DNA from: Lentisphaeria bacterium
GTDB taxonomy: Bacteria; Verrucomicrobiota; Lentisphaeria; Oligosphaerales; Oligosphaeraceae
DNA: 64,000 nt
Reading direction: 5' to 3'
Assembly: GCA_016288215.1 (NCBI GenBank)
Contig: JAEEYQ010000026.1
Span: forward strand, 35,503 to 99,502
The notes under the pieces were generated by a model that had not been told where the DNA came from, searched no databases, and saw only the letters and a list, made by a program, of their open reading frames with translations. The position numbers were made by a program, and so were the translations under genes. Below are positions 25,284-33,630 of the stretch, piece by piece. Position 1 is the stretch's first letter. Each line of letters begins with the position of its first letter.

Positions 25284-25826
25284 ATGAAACTCCAATTTCC
25301 ATCCCTTTCTTCCCTCCTGTTCCTCCTGCTGTCGGCGGGTGTCCTGCTGACCATGGTCGGCTGCAACCACATTGATCCGGAGCCAGTCTTCGCCGTGAGC
25401 CTCCACGAGTTCGTGGACCCCGGAGAGCACGTCAAGACCCTTCTGATCACGGAAGTGTCCACCGCGGACGGCAGCCAGACCCGCGTTGTCCGCAGTCTGC
25501 CCATCTTGGACTGGCATCGCTTTGAAAGCGCGGAGCTGCTTCCGGACGACGATGGCGTCCACGCCGGCATCAAACTGAAGATTGACGCCTCCGGCCGTCG
25601 GCTCTGGCAGCAGGTCACCGGCTATCGGAGCGGCAACAAGATCGCCGTTGTCGTGGACGGCTTCTATGCAGGGGAAAGCCTGTTGCCCAAGCGGATTGAT
25701 GAAAGCGGGACCTATGAGACCGCCCACATCTGGTCGGTGGGCGAGGCCAAGGCCATCATTGAGAACGTTCACCGCAACTATCTCATCGCCAATGAACCGG
25801 AGAACCTGAAATCCCTCGTGAAATAA
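25284..25826 (+). CDS. Lipoprotein with SecD P1-like domain
   Basis: A 180-residue predicted lipoprotein: signal hydrophobic core (8-24) and lipobox MVGC with the cysteine at residue 27. The mature part resembles the periplasmic P1 region of SecD: LKIDASGRRLWQQVTG, NKIAVVVDGFYAGESLLP and then IWSVGEAKAIIENV match the order of the SecD lines LT..G...F..LT, ..LAIVLDG.V.S.P and FT..EA..LA. I recognise this only by pattern. It is not SecD itself, since there are no transmembrane helices. The start ATG at 25284 lies 25 bp after the NtrC-type gene. Its function is unknown. Confidence 0.7.
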   Translation: MKLQFPSLSSLLFLLLSAGVLLTMVGCNHIDPEPVFAVSLHEFVDPGEHVKTLLITEVSTADGSQTRVVRSLPILDWHRFESAELLPDDDGVHAGIKLKIDASGRRLWQQVTGYRSGNKIAVVVDGFYAGESLLPKRIDESGTYETAHIWSVGEAKAIIENVHRNYLIANEPENLKSLVK

Positions 25827-25892
25827 TCCATTATCCATTCACGCCGCCATGGCGGGAACAATCCCATATCAATTGGAAAAGTTGTGATCATT

Positions 25893-28028
25893 ATGTCTGT
25901 GGAAAAAAACTACGCATCCTGTGACGCCTCCCTTGAAAACCTCTTTGTCGCCGCCGCCGGCGGAGACGCCTCCGCCTTGGGAGAGCTGGCCAATGTCCTG
26001 AACCGCGCCGACAAGCTTCCCAAAGGGCAGTGGGCGGAGGAAGTGCAGTTGTTCTGGCAGAAGGGTCTGGAGCTGGTCTGTGACAAAATGGACATCAAGC
26101 AGCTCGGAGACGAGGCCCGCCGCCTGCTGGCCGCCATGCTGAACGCCGAATTTGACAGCGTGACCATGCGGGACCGCTATGCGGCGCTGGCTCGGCAGAC
26201 CTTCACCTATGGAGACCCCATGGGGCTTTCCGACGCGCTGTGCCTCCGTGACACCCACGTTCCCATGAGCGCCGTCGCCAAGGCGTGGGCCATGATGAAG
26301 GTGCTCAAAAGCGGGGTCCGCTGCCATGACATCCAACTGGGTTTGGGGACCGTCATCGCCGTCGACGACCTGAACAACGAGGTGCAGATTCAATTCGAGC
26401 GTCGTAAAACCCTGCCGCTGAAGACGTTCTTTGAAAACAACCTGCTGGTCAAGGCTCCGTCCTTCCTCAACGACCTGCTTGCGAAGAAGGAAGTCAAGCG
26501 GCCGGAGACGGCGGCGGAGTATCAGGCGGCCGTGGCCGAAAGCGTGCTGTCCCTTGCGCCCTTTGACTCCAAACGCATCCATGCCATGCTGGCGGCCAGC
26601 GGCATGGCCGAGTCCGAAATCACACGACTGGAGAACGGGGAGCAGGCGGCACGGCAGGCGGCGGCGAAACCCGCCTCCCGCTCCGCTTCCGGCAACGCTC
26701 TGCGTTGGGACACCAGCCGAAGCATGCTGGAGCTCTCCGAACGCCTCAAGAACCTCACCACACTTGCGTTGAGTGACGCCCCCAATCTGGACAACGTCAC
26801 CACCATTCTGACCAACGCAAGCGTCCGCCCCGACCAATGCGACCGCTTCTCGCTGGCGCTGGCCATCCTTCAGCATCTTGCCGACAACGAGGCGGCCTGG
26901 CTTGAGCAGACCATTGTCAAAGTCGCTCCGGACGCCCATGTCTGGAACCATACGGATGTCTATGCGGACATCACCGACAAGATGCCCGGCAAACTGGTGC
27001 CCTTCTGGTTCAAGGTCACCTTGACGGCCAGAGGCGCGGAGTATTTGGCGCAGAACACCTTGCATCTTCCCTACCGCCTGTGGATCCAGACGGAGAAGCT
27101 GCTCAATGACAAAGACACGAAGGAGATTCTCGCCCAAAAGGTCCGCGAGGCCCTCGCCAGCGCACGGGTCAGCGCGGACTTGCTGCTCTGGCTGTGGAAA
27201 TCCAAATATCAGGACATGAAGGACACCTATCTCTCCGACGCCCATCTGCTCTTCAAGACCTTGCAGCAGGAAGTGCGAGGCAATTACCTCAAGGCACAGC
27301 GGGACATGAAACATCTGCTGTTGGACGACGAAAGCTTCCAGAAGCAGGTCATGCTTCAGGGCGACCACTCCGCCGTCATCGGGCTGGTCCGCTGCGTCAA
27401 GCGGCTTCCTCTTCTGGACGCGGGCGAACGCCAGAGCCTGCTCGTGAAAATCGTGCGCCATTATCCGCAATACATCCACGACGTGGAGGAACGCCATGTG
27501 ACGACACAGCGCCGCTCCGTCGGCAAGCTGACCTCCCTGGCCAGCTATCAGCGCCGCAAGGAGGAACTGGCTCACCTCATCAACGTGCTCATTCCCGAAA
27601 ACATCGCGGCCATCGAGCATGCCCGTGGCTATGGAGACCTCCGCGAGAACTCCGAATTCAAATTCGCCAAAGAGCAGCAGGTGTTTCTCAACAACCGCCG
27701 CAACGAGCTGGAGGACAGCCTGAACGAGACCAAGACCACCACCTTCGCCGATGTGGAGGTCACGGGAGTGGCCATCCCCGGCACCTGCGTGGAGCTCAAA
27801 TATGACGAGGACGGCCACACGGAGACCTTCTACCTCCTTGGCCTCTTCGATGGTGCTCCGGAGCGCAAGATGATCCCCTACGACACCCCCTTGGGCAAAG
27901 TCCTCATGTGGAGCAAGATCGGAGACACCATCACCATGCCCGCCGGTGACCAGGTCACCATTTCCGCCATCACACGACTGCCGGATGACATGCTCGCCGA
28001 ACTGGCGGGAACTCCGGAAGAGGAATAA
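25893..28028 (+). CDS. greA: Long-form transcription elongation factor GreA with N-terminal extension
   Basis: A 711-residue protein. The last ~165 residues are a GreA/GreB: coiled-coil with the acidic tip block ARGYGDLRENSEFKFAKEQQ (from 577), then the FKBP-like C-terminal domain (SKIGDTITMPAGDQ). GreA restarts backtracked RNA polymerase. The first ~540 residues are helical and of unknown function; they include a short beta-rich block at about 148-190 (GLGTVIAVDDLNNEVQIQFE). Chlamydia GreA is also about 715 residues with such an extension, so this form looks typical of the PVC group. The start is taken at ATG 25893; a GTG at 25884 with GGAA upstream would add three residues. Confidence 0.85.
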   Translation: MSVEKNYASCDASLENLFVAAAGGDASALGELANVLNRADKLPKGQWAEEVQLFWQKGLELVCDKMDIKQLGDEARRLLAAMLNAEFDSVTMRDRYAALARQTFTYGDPMGLSDALCLRDTHVPMSAVAKAWAMMKVLKSGVRCHDIQLGLGTVIAVDDLNNEVQIQFERRKTLPLKTFFENNLLVKAPSFLNDLLAKKEVKRPETAAEYQAAVAESVLSLAPFDSKRIHAMLAASGMAESEITRLENGEQAARQAAAKPASRSASGNALRWDTSRSMLELSERLKNLTTLALSDAPNLDNVTTILTNASVRPDQCDRFSLALAILQHLADNEAAWLEQTIVKVAPDAHVWNHTDVYADITDKMPGKLVPFWFKVTLTARGAEYLAQNTLHLPYRLWIQTEKLLNDKDTKEILAQKVREALASARVSADLLLWLWKSKYQDMKDTYLSDAHLLFKTLQQEVRGNYLKAQRDMKHLLLDDESFQKQVMLQGDHSAVIGLVRCVKRLPLLDAGERQSLLVKIVRHYPQYIHDVEERHVTTQRRSVGKLTSLASYQRRKEELAHLINVLIPENIAAIEHARGYGDLRENSEFKFAKEQQVFLNNRRNELEDSLNETKTTTFADVEVTGVAIPGTCVELKYDEDGHTETFYLLGLFDGAPERKMIPYDTPLGKVLMWSKIGDTITMPAGDQVTISAITRLPDDMLAELAGTPEEE

Positions 28029-28073
28029 AACCCTGCGCCAAAAAGGCGACGGACAACAAAAAAGGAGCAGCAC

Positions 28074-28385
28074 ATGGCTATCATTGAATGCACAGAAGCG
28101 AATTTCGCGGAAGTCACGGCCAACGGCATCGTTCTGGTGGACTTCTGGGCGCCTTGGTGCGGCCCATGCCGCATGCAGGGACCGATACTGGAAACCCTTG
28201 CCGAGGAGATGAAGGGAAGCGTCGCCATCGCCAAAGTCAATGTGGACGACAATGCCAGCCTGGCCGGCCGTTTCTCCATCACCGCCATTCCCGCCCTGCT
28301 GATCTTCAAGGACGGGAAGCTTGCCAAACAGATGGTGGGCCTCCATCAGGCCGCCGATCTGAAGAAGACTCTGGAAGCCCTTTAA
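28074..28385 (+). CDS. trxA: Thioredoxin
   Basis: A 103-residue thioredoxin. The active site is WCGPC (W28-C32) in VDFWAPWCGPCRMQ, with the buried aspartate in LVDFW, the cis-proline in ITAIPALLIF and the C-terminal glycine block KDGKLAKQMVG. It reduces disulfides in the cytoplasm; no signal peptide is present. The ATG is preceded by AAAAAAGGAG. It lies 45 bp after greA and is probably co-transcribed with it. No thioredoxin reductase is in the window. Confidence 0.95.
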   Translation: MAIIECTEANFAEVTANGIVLVDFWAPWCGPCRMQGPILETLAEEMKGSVAIAKVNVDDNASLAGRFSITAIPALLIFKDGKLAKQMVGLHQAADLKKTLEAL

Positions 28386-28460
28386 TCCCGTTCAGGACAC
28401 AGCGGGGAAGAGTCTCGCAACAATCAATATAACTCGTTTATAATCAAGGAGTAAAAAAAT

Positions 28461-29624
28461 ATGGACAAGGTACGTCTCGGCATCATCGGCATCGGTGGCA
28501 TGGGCAGTTCCCATGCCGACCAGATTCTGGGGGGAAAGGTTCCACGCTGCGAACTGACCGCCATCTGCGACATTGACCCCTCGAAATTCGCTAAGTATCC
28601 GAACATCAAAGCCTTCGAGAGCAGCGAAGAACTGATTCGCTCCGGTCTGGTGGATGCAGTGCTCATCGCCACGCCCCACTATTTCCACACCACCATCGGC
28701 ATTGACGCGCTGCAGAACGGCATCCATACGCTGACGGAAAAGCCGATTTCCGTCCACAAGGCGGATGCGGAGCGTCTCATCGCCGCCCACACGGATCCCA
28801 AAATCAAGTTCGCCGCCATGTTCAACCAGCGGACCGACCCCGCCTACATCAAAATGCACGACATCATCCAAAAGGGCGAGTTGGGCAAGATTCAGCGCAC
28901 CAACTGGATTATCACGAACTGGTTCCGACCGGAGTCCTACTACCGTTCCGGCGGCTGGCGGGCCACCTGGGCAGGAGAAGGCGGCGGCGTCCTCGTCAAT
29001 CAGTGCCCCCACAATCTGGACCTGTTCCAATGGCTGGGCGGCATGCCCTCCACCGTCTATGCCATCGGCGGCTTGGGCAAATACCACGACATCGAGGTGG
29101 AAGATGACGTCAGCGCCCTGTTTGAATATGAAAACGGCGCGGTCGGCGCCTTCATCACCACCACGGGCGAGGCCCCCGGAACCAACCGGCTGGAGATTGC
29201 CGGCACCCGCGGCAAACTGGTTGTGGACACCTCCGCTTCTGTCCGTCTGCGCTTCGTCCGCAACGAACAGGACTCCGCGGAGTACAACAAAACCTCCAAG
29301 AACCGCTTCGGGACTCCGGAAGTGTGGAACATCGAGATTCCTGTCCACGGCGGCGGCGAACAGCATATCGGCATCAAGAAGAATTTCGTGGCGGCCATTT
29401 TGGACGGCGCGCCGCTGATTGCGCCGGCGGAGGAAGGCATCCATTCCGTGGAGCTGGCCAATGCCATGCAATATTCTCTGATGACCGGCAAAAAGGTGGA
29501 ACTGCCGCTGGACAGCGCCGCCTACGAGGCCCATCTGAAGGGACTCATCGCCAATTCCACCTACAAGAAGGTCACCGACGAGAACGCCAGCACCAGCCTG
29601 GCCGGCTCTTTCGGCACCTTCTGA
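28461..29624 (+). CDS. Gfo/Idh/MocA-family NAD(P)-dependent oxidoreductase
   Basis: A 387-residue sugar or inositol dehydrogenase-like enzyme. The Rossmann dinucleotide motif is GIIGIGGMGSSHA (about 7-19). The conserved LTEKPIS block (about 92-98) supplies the lysine and proline of the family, and GGGVLVNQCPHNLDLFQW (about 176) contains the Asn and His of the active site. It is cytoplasmic. Such enzymes are plentiful in glycan-degrading PVC bacteria and may oxidise sugars released by the hydrolases here. The substrate is not readable. The preceding AT-rich stretch (about 28425-28445) may carry its promoter. Confidence 0.92.
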   Translation: MDKVRLGIIGIGGMGSSHADQILGGKVPRCELTAICDIDPSKFAKYPNIKAFESSEELIRSGLVDAVLIATPHYFHTTIGIDALQNGIHTLTEKPISVHKADAERLIAAHTDPKIKFAAMFNQRTDPAYIKMHDIIQKGELGKIQRTNWIITNWFRPESYYRSGGWRATWAGEGGGVLVNQCPHNLDLFQWLGGMPSTVYAIGGLGKYHDIEVEDDVSALFEYENGAVGAFITTTGEAPGTNRLEIAGTRGKLVVDTSASVRLRFVRNEQDSAEYNKTSKNRFGTPEVWNIEIPVHGGGEQHIGIKKNFVAAILDGAPLIAPAEEGIHSVELANAMQYSLMTGKKVELPLDSAAYEAHLKGLIANSTYKKVTDENASTSLAGSFGTF

Positions 29625-29699
29625 CTCTGCGGCAGAACCAGCGGCCAAATCGGTCTCCGATTCTGCAACTCATTGCAATACAATATCTTACAAATAACC

Positions 29700-30473
29700 A
29701 TGCTGACGCATCAGGAACAGCGTAGGCTGGCGGGGCTTGCTGACCGCCACGGCAGAAAAAAGACGCCGTCCTTCCTCATGGAGGGATGGCGTTGCTGCCA
29801 CGAGGCGCTGACCCGTTGTCCAGATTGGATAGAGGACATCTACTGCGCGGAATCCTGCCGTCAGCGGGACTGGTGGCCCCTATGCAGCCAACTGACCGAC
29901 GGACAATCCATCCGCTGGCTGACGGACGGAGAGTTCTCCCGCCTTTCCGAGACGGAGCACCCCCAAGGGATTTGCTGTGTGCTCCGTCGGCCGAATTGGC
30001 CACGGCCCACGGCGCTGCCGCAGCCCTTCTGCCTGATTTTGGACGGCGTGTCGGAGCCGGGCAACGTGGGCACTATTTTGCGAACCGCATGGGCCGTGGG
30101 ACTGACGTCCGTCTGGTGGATCAAAGGCGGCGGCGACCCCTACGCGCCAAAAGTCGTCCGCGCGGGCATGGGAGCTCATTCCGCGCTGTCCCTCCCCTGC
30201 TTCGACAGCTTGGCGGACGCACGGGACTGCCTTCTGGAACTTGGCGGACGGGAGCTGTGGTGCACTCTGCCCCACGCGGAACTCTCCCTCTTCGACGACG
30301 CCTTTGACCTCCGCAACAGCGCATTGGTCATCGGCAACGAGGCCAATGGCATCAGCCACCCCGAACTGGGCCGCGGCGTCACCATTCCCATGCCCGGCCA
30401 GGCGGAATCCCTCAACGCCGCCCAAGCCGCCACCGTCTTCCTCTTTGACGCCGTTCGACGCCATCTCCTCTAG
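29700..30473 (+). CDS. TrmH/SpoU-family RNA 2'-O-methyltransferase
   Basis: A 257-residue SPOUT methyltransferase. Motif 1 is LDGVSEPGNVGTILRTA (about 113-129), motif 2 is ALVIGNEANGIS (about 210), and motif 3 is IPMPGQAESLNAAQA (about 228), together forming the SAM-binding trefoil knot. An N-terminal substrate-binding domain (about 1-105) resembles that of rRNA methyltransferases of the RlmB/TsnR type. Whether the target is 23S rRNA or tRNA cannot be told. The start ATG is at 29700; an earlier in-frame ATG at 29673 lies in AT-rich leader sequence. Confidence 0.88.
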   Translation: MLTHQEQRRLAGLADRHGRKKTPSFLMEGWRCCHEALTRCPDWIEDIYCAESCRQRDWWPLCSQLTDGQSIRWLTDGEFSRLSETEHPQGICCVLRRPNWPRPTALPQPFCLILDGVSEPGNVGTILRTAWAVGLTSVWWIKGGGDPYAPKVVRAGMGAHSALSLPCFDSLADARDCLLELGGRELWCTLPHAELSLFDDAFDLRNSALVIGNEANGISHPELGRGVTIPMPGQAESLNAAQAATVFLFDAVRRHLL

Positions 30474-30485
30474 CCCCATAGTTTA

Positions 30486-30558
30486 ATTCCTAATTCCATT
30501 CCTAATTCCTAATTCCATCCCCAAATTCCTAATTCCTAATTCCTAATTCCTAATTCCA
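30486..30558. repeat. CCTAATT / CCTAATTCCAT minisatellite
   Basis: About nine copies of the 7-nt unit CCTAATT, broken by CCATT and CCATCCCCAAATT, fill the gap between the methyltransferase and proC. The same unit in reverse complement (AATTAGG) starts the array at 38356. Confidence 0.85.
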
Positions 30559-30572
30559 TTTATATATAGTGG
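30556..30572. repeat. AT-rich palindrome CC..TATATA..GG before proC
   Basis: CCATTTATATATAGTGG has matching CCA/TGG ends around a TATATA core, 11 bp before the proC start codon. It is similar to the elements at 12289, 36056 and 63678. Confidence 0.45.
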
Positions 30573-30582
30573 AGCAAAAGCG

Positions 30583-31371
30583 ATGTTACTGTTCATTGGC
30601 GCAGGTAAAATGGCCACTGCATTGGCGGCGGGCTATGTTCGAGGCAACGCCACCCATGAGGAGGTTCTGGCCTACGACATTTCAGAAAATGCAAGAAATG
30701 CATTCACAAAAACCACTGGCATCCCCTGTCTGGCGGACGCGACGGAGGCGGTGGCGAAGGCGGACCGCATTCTGCTGGCCGTCAAGCCGCAGCATTTGGA
30801 AACCGCCCTTGGAGGACTTCCCGCCTTTGCGCCCCATACGTTGGTCATTTCCATCTGCGCAGGCGTCCCTCTGTCAAAGCTCCAACGGCTGACAGGCACG
30901 GGCCGACTGGTCCGCGTGATGCCCAACACGCCGCTGATGGTGGGCCAGGGAGCCAGTTGCTATGCCCCTGGACCAGAGGCGACTACAGAAGACACGGCCT
31001 TCGTCGCCAACTTGTTGGGCTCCTCCGGTCTGGCGCGGCAAGTGGACGAGTCCCTGCTGGACGCGGTGACCGCCCTCAGCGGCAGCGGCCCCGCCTATGT
31101 CTTCGAACTGGCCAAAGCCATGGTTCTGGCCGGACAGGCCGTGGGCCTTGACGAGGCGCTCTCCACGGAACTGACGCTGCAGACCATCGCGGGGGCGGCG
31201 GAAATGCTCAGCCGAAAGGAAGGCAGCCCCGATGAGCTTCGGGACGCCGTCACTTCCCCCAAAGGCACCACTTTCGCCGGCCTGGAGGTCATGCGGCAGA
31301 GGGACTTCCGCGGCATGCTCCGCGACGTGGTCATCGCCGCCAGAGACCGTTCCATCGAGCTTGGAAAATAG
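30583..31371 (+). CDS. proC: Pyrroline-5-carboxylate reductase
   Basis: A 262-residue enzyme for the last step of proline synthesis, reducing pyrroline-5-carboxylate with NAD(P)H. The N-terminus has the Rossmann motif FIGAGKMATALAAG (about 4-17), the middle has VRVMPNTPLMVGQGA (about 110), and the C-terminal dimer domain carries SGSGPAYVFELAKAM and the signature DAVTSPKGTTFAGLEVM. The length fits the family. It is followed by the heptosyltransferase after 12 bp, so it may be co-transcribed with cell-envelope genes. Confidence 0.95.
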   Translation: MLLFIGAGKMATALAAGYVRGNATHEEVLAYDISENARNAFTKTTGIPCLADATEAVAKADRILLAVKPQHLETALGGLPAFAPHTLVISICAGVPLSKLQRLTGTGRLVRVMPNTPLMVGQGASCYAPGPEATTEDTAFVANLLGSSGLARQVDESLLDAVTALSGSGPAYVFELAKAMVLAGQAVGLDEALSTELTLQTIAGAAEMLSRKEGSPDELRDAVTSPKGTTFAGLEVMRQRDFRGMLRDVVIAARDRSIELGK

Positions 31372-31383
31372 AGAGACGCCGTC

Positions 31384-32496
31384 ATGGAAGCGCTCCGTCA
31401 TCCCATCCTCCGCAAGCCAGACCTTCCTCTCAAGCCCGTGGCAATTGCCGACTGGAAGAACGGCGTGCTGCTGCGGGCCACCAACTGGCTGGGGGACGTG
31501 ATGATGACCCTTCCCGCCGCCTACAAACTGAAGAAGTTGCTTCCGAAAGATTGTAAGTTATTCGTGTTAAGCAGATTAGAACTTTCGCCAATTTGGGATG
31601 CCTGCCCTTGGGTCGATGAGGTCATCGGCATGTCCGGCAAGCGCATCGGCATCGGCGAAATCGAATGCATCAAGGCCTGCGCCCCCGGAGTGGCGGTCGT
31701 CTTTCCTAACTCCCTTGGCGCGGCGTTGGATGTGTGGCGCTGCCACATTCCCGTCCGCATTGGCCGTGAAGGACGGCTGCGCAGCTGGCTGCTGACCCAC
31801 AGGCTGCCGGAGTGGAAACGTGGCGAGGGCGTGGGCCAATTCCACCAACTTTCCTTCTATCTGGAGCTGGTCTCCGCCTTGGGGGCCCTTTCATGGGATA
31901 CGCAATGCCCTCCGCTGCAAGTGGATGCGCAACTTGCCGCCGATTTGGGCGTGGCCGACGGCCCATGGGTTGCCCTGGCACCCGGAGCCGCGTTCGGTCC
32001 CGCCAAACAATGGCCCGGAAACCATTTCATGGAGCTGGCCAAACGGCTGAAGACCGCCGGCCTTTCCATCGTGCTGGTGGGGGCGGCAAAGGAGCGCCCC
32101 GTCTGCGATGAAATCGCCCAAACCACTGGAGCCCTGAATCTTGCAGGACGGACTTCCCTCCCGCAACTCATGTCCGTTCTGGCCGCCGCCCGCGCTGTGG
32201 TCGCCAATGACAGCGGCGCCATGCACCTTGCGGCGGCGTTGGGAACCCCCGGAGTCGCCATTTTCGGCTCCACGGATCCCGTGGGCACGGGTCCCCTTGG
32301 GGCGCCATGGCATCTCTGCGTCTCACAAGAGCCCTGCCGCCCATGTTTCCAACGGACTTGCCAGCGGAACGGAGAGGACGCCTACGCATGCCTAAAGAGA
32401 ATTTCGCCGCAGGATGTGTGGGAGGCGCTGGAGTCCGTCCTGCATGGGAAGGCGGCCGCCACAAATTTCACAACTCATTCCAACGCAATTAGTTAG
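31384..32496 (+). CDS. waaF: Lipopolysaccharide heptosyltransferase (GT9, WaaF-like)
   Basis: A 370-residue GT9 enzyme that adds ADP-heptose to the LPS inner core. The N-terminal acceptor domain has LLRATNWLGDVMMTLPA (about 24-40), typical of WaaF. The donor domain has ALAPGAAFGPAKQWP (about 198-212) and VVANDSGAMHLAAALGTPGVAIFG (split here into two conserved blocks, about 276-300). The C-terminus is cysteine-rich (CRPCFQRTCQ), as in WaaF. It acts at the inner face of the cytoplasmic membrane. It supports a diderm cell with heptose-containing LPS. The next gene starts 24 bp downstream. Confidence 0.9.
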   Translation: MEALRHPILRKPDLPLKPVAIADWKNGVLLRATNWLGDVMMTLPAAYKLKKLLPKDCKLFVLSRLELSPIWDACPWVDEVIGMSGKRIGIGEIECIKACAPGVAVVFPNSLGAALDVWRCHIPVRIGREGRLRSWLLTHRLPEWKRGEGVGQFHQLSFYLELVSALGALSWDTQCPPLQVDAQLAADLGVADGPWVALAPGAAFGPAKQWPGNHFMELAKRLKTAGLSIVLVGAAKERPVCDEIAQTTGALNLAGRTSLPQLMSVLAAARAVVANDSGAMHLAAALGTPGVAIFGSTDPVGTGPLGAPWHLCVSQEPCRPCFQRTCQRNGEDAYACLKRISPQDVWEALESVLHGKAAATNFTTHSNAIS

Positions 32497-32520
32497 GAGC
32501 ATTTACAAGGCGACAAGGCG

Positions 32521-33630
32521 ATGACGCTTGTATTGGACGGCACCATAGCAAGGGCCCCCTATTCGGGAGTCCAGCTGTCTGTCCGCCATGAAATCATGGC
32601 GGCGGTCGCCGCGCTGTCCAACGAGACCCCTGTTGTCTTTGCGCAAGATGCTCAGCTTCTGCAACTTGAAGGTGCCGTGGCGCTGCCCGGCTGGGCTCAT
32701 TCCGTGGCGGGACGGATGGCATGGCAACAGCTTCTGCTGCCGCGACGGCTGCAAGTCCTTGAGGCGGAAGCCCTTCACGCCTTCGCCTACACCGCGCCCC
32801 TCCGCTGTCCCGTACCCTATGTACTGAATGTCCACGACATCATCGCGTTGGAGCACCCCGAATACTGCTCATGGCGCAACGCATTGCATATGAGGATGTT
32901 ATTACCAAAAAGCGCTCGCAACGCCGCCATGAACATCGTCTCCACCCGCCATGTGGCCGAACGCCTGAACGCCGTCCTTGGCATCGACTACTCGCGCATC
33001 ACCGTCATCCCGCTGGGCGTGGACGCCGCCTTCTTCTCCCAACCAGCCCCCTACCCCCATGTCCCCCAACTTCCGGCAGGAAGTCCTTACCTCCTCTTTG
33101 TCAGCAACATCGAACCGAAGAAGGACTTGCCTACCCTTTTGGACGCCTATGCATCCTGCGCCGAAACCCTGCGCATGCCCTTGGTGGTCATTGGACGGGC
33201 CGCATGGAAATCCCGCCCTCTGCTACAGCGTCTTCGCCACTGGCCGGGGCCGGGCACCATCGTCTGGCTTTCGCAAATCCCTAGTTCCCAACTACCTGCA
33301 TACTATCAGCATGCCTTCGCCCACATCGTCCCGTCGCGCTGCGAAGGCTTCGGCATGCCCGTGCTGGAGGCCATGGCGGCCGGAACCCCGGTCATCCACA
33401 GTTCCCACCCCGCGCTTTGCGAAGCCGCCGGCGGGGCCGGCCTGGCCTTTGAGACCGCCAACGCCGCCGCCCTTGCCCAAACCCTGCTTCGCCTTCTCCA
33501 TTCCAGCAGCCTGCGGCAGGAATGCCGCCAAGCCGGTTGGCGACACGTCCAAACCCGCTCCTGGCAAGCCTGGGGAAGCCAGGCGGCGCAACTTCTGCTC
33601 CATACCGCCGGAAGGCATCATGCATCATGA
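32521..33630 (+). CDS. Glycosyltransferase family 4
   Basis: A 369-residue GT-B retaining glycosyltransferase. The donor-binding half contains the E-x7-E type motif in CEGFGMPVLEAMAAGTPVI (about 280-298), and NIEPKKDLPTLLDAY (about 196-210) is the usual start of that domain. The acceptor half includes VLNVHDIIALEHP. The sequence resembles mannosyl- or fucosyl-type GT4 enzymes of polysaccharide and LPS synthesis. The sugar is unknown. It lies between the heptosyltransferase and a secreted hydrolase whose ATG overlaps its stop codon by four bases. Confidence 0.88.
   Translation: MTLVLDGTIARAPYSGVQLSVRHEIMAAVAALSNETPVVFAQDAQLLQLEGAVALPGWAHSVAGRMAWQQLLLPRRLQVLEAEALHAFAYTAPLRCPVPYVLNVHDIIALEHPEYCSWRNALHMRMLLPKSARNAAMNIVSTRHVAERLNAVLGIDYSRITVIPLGVDAAFFSQPAPYPHVPQLPAGSPYLLFVSNIEPKKDLPTLLDAYASCAETLRMPLVVIGRAAWKSRPLLQRLRHWPGPGTIVWLSQIPSSQLPAYYQHAFAHIVPSRCEGFGMPVLEAMAAGTPVIHSSHPALCEAAGGAGLAFETANAAALAQTLLRLLHSSSLRQECRQAGWRHVQTRSWQAWGSQAAQLLLHTAGRHHAS

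Noticed and set aside
25869..28346. Minus-strand ORF of 825 codons opposite greA
   Set aside because: Spans greA and thioredoxin in antisense; composition is that of a shadow.
30486..30558. CRISPR-like array
   Set aside because: The units are only 7 nt with no spacers; this is a minisatellite. The other tandem arrays fail for the same reason, and no cas gene is present.
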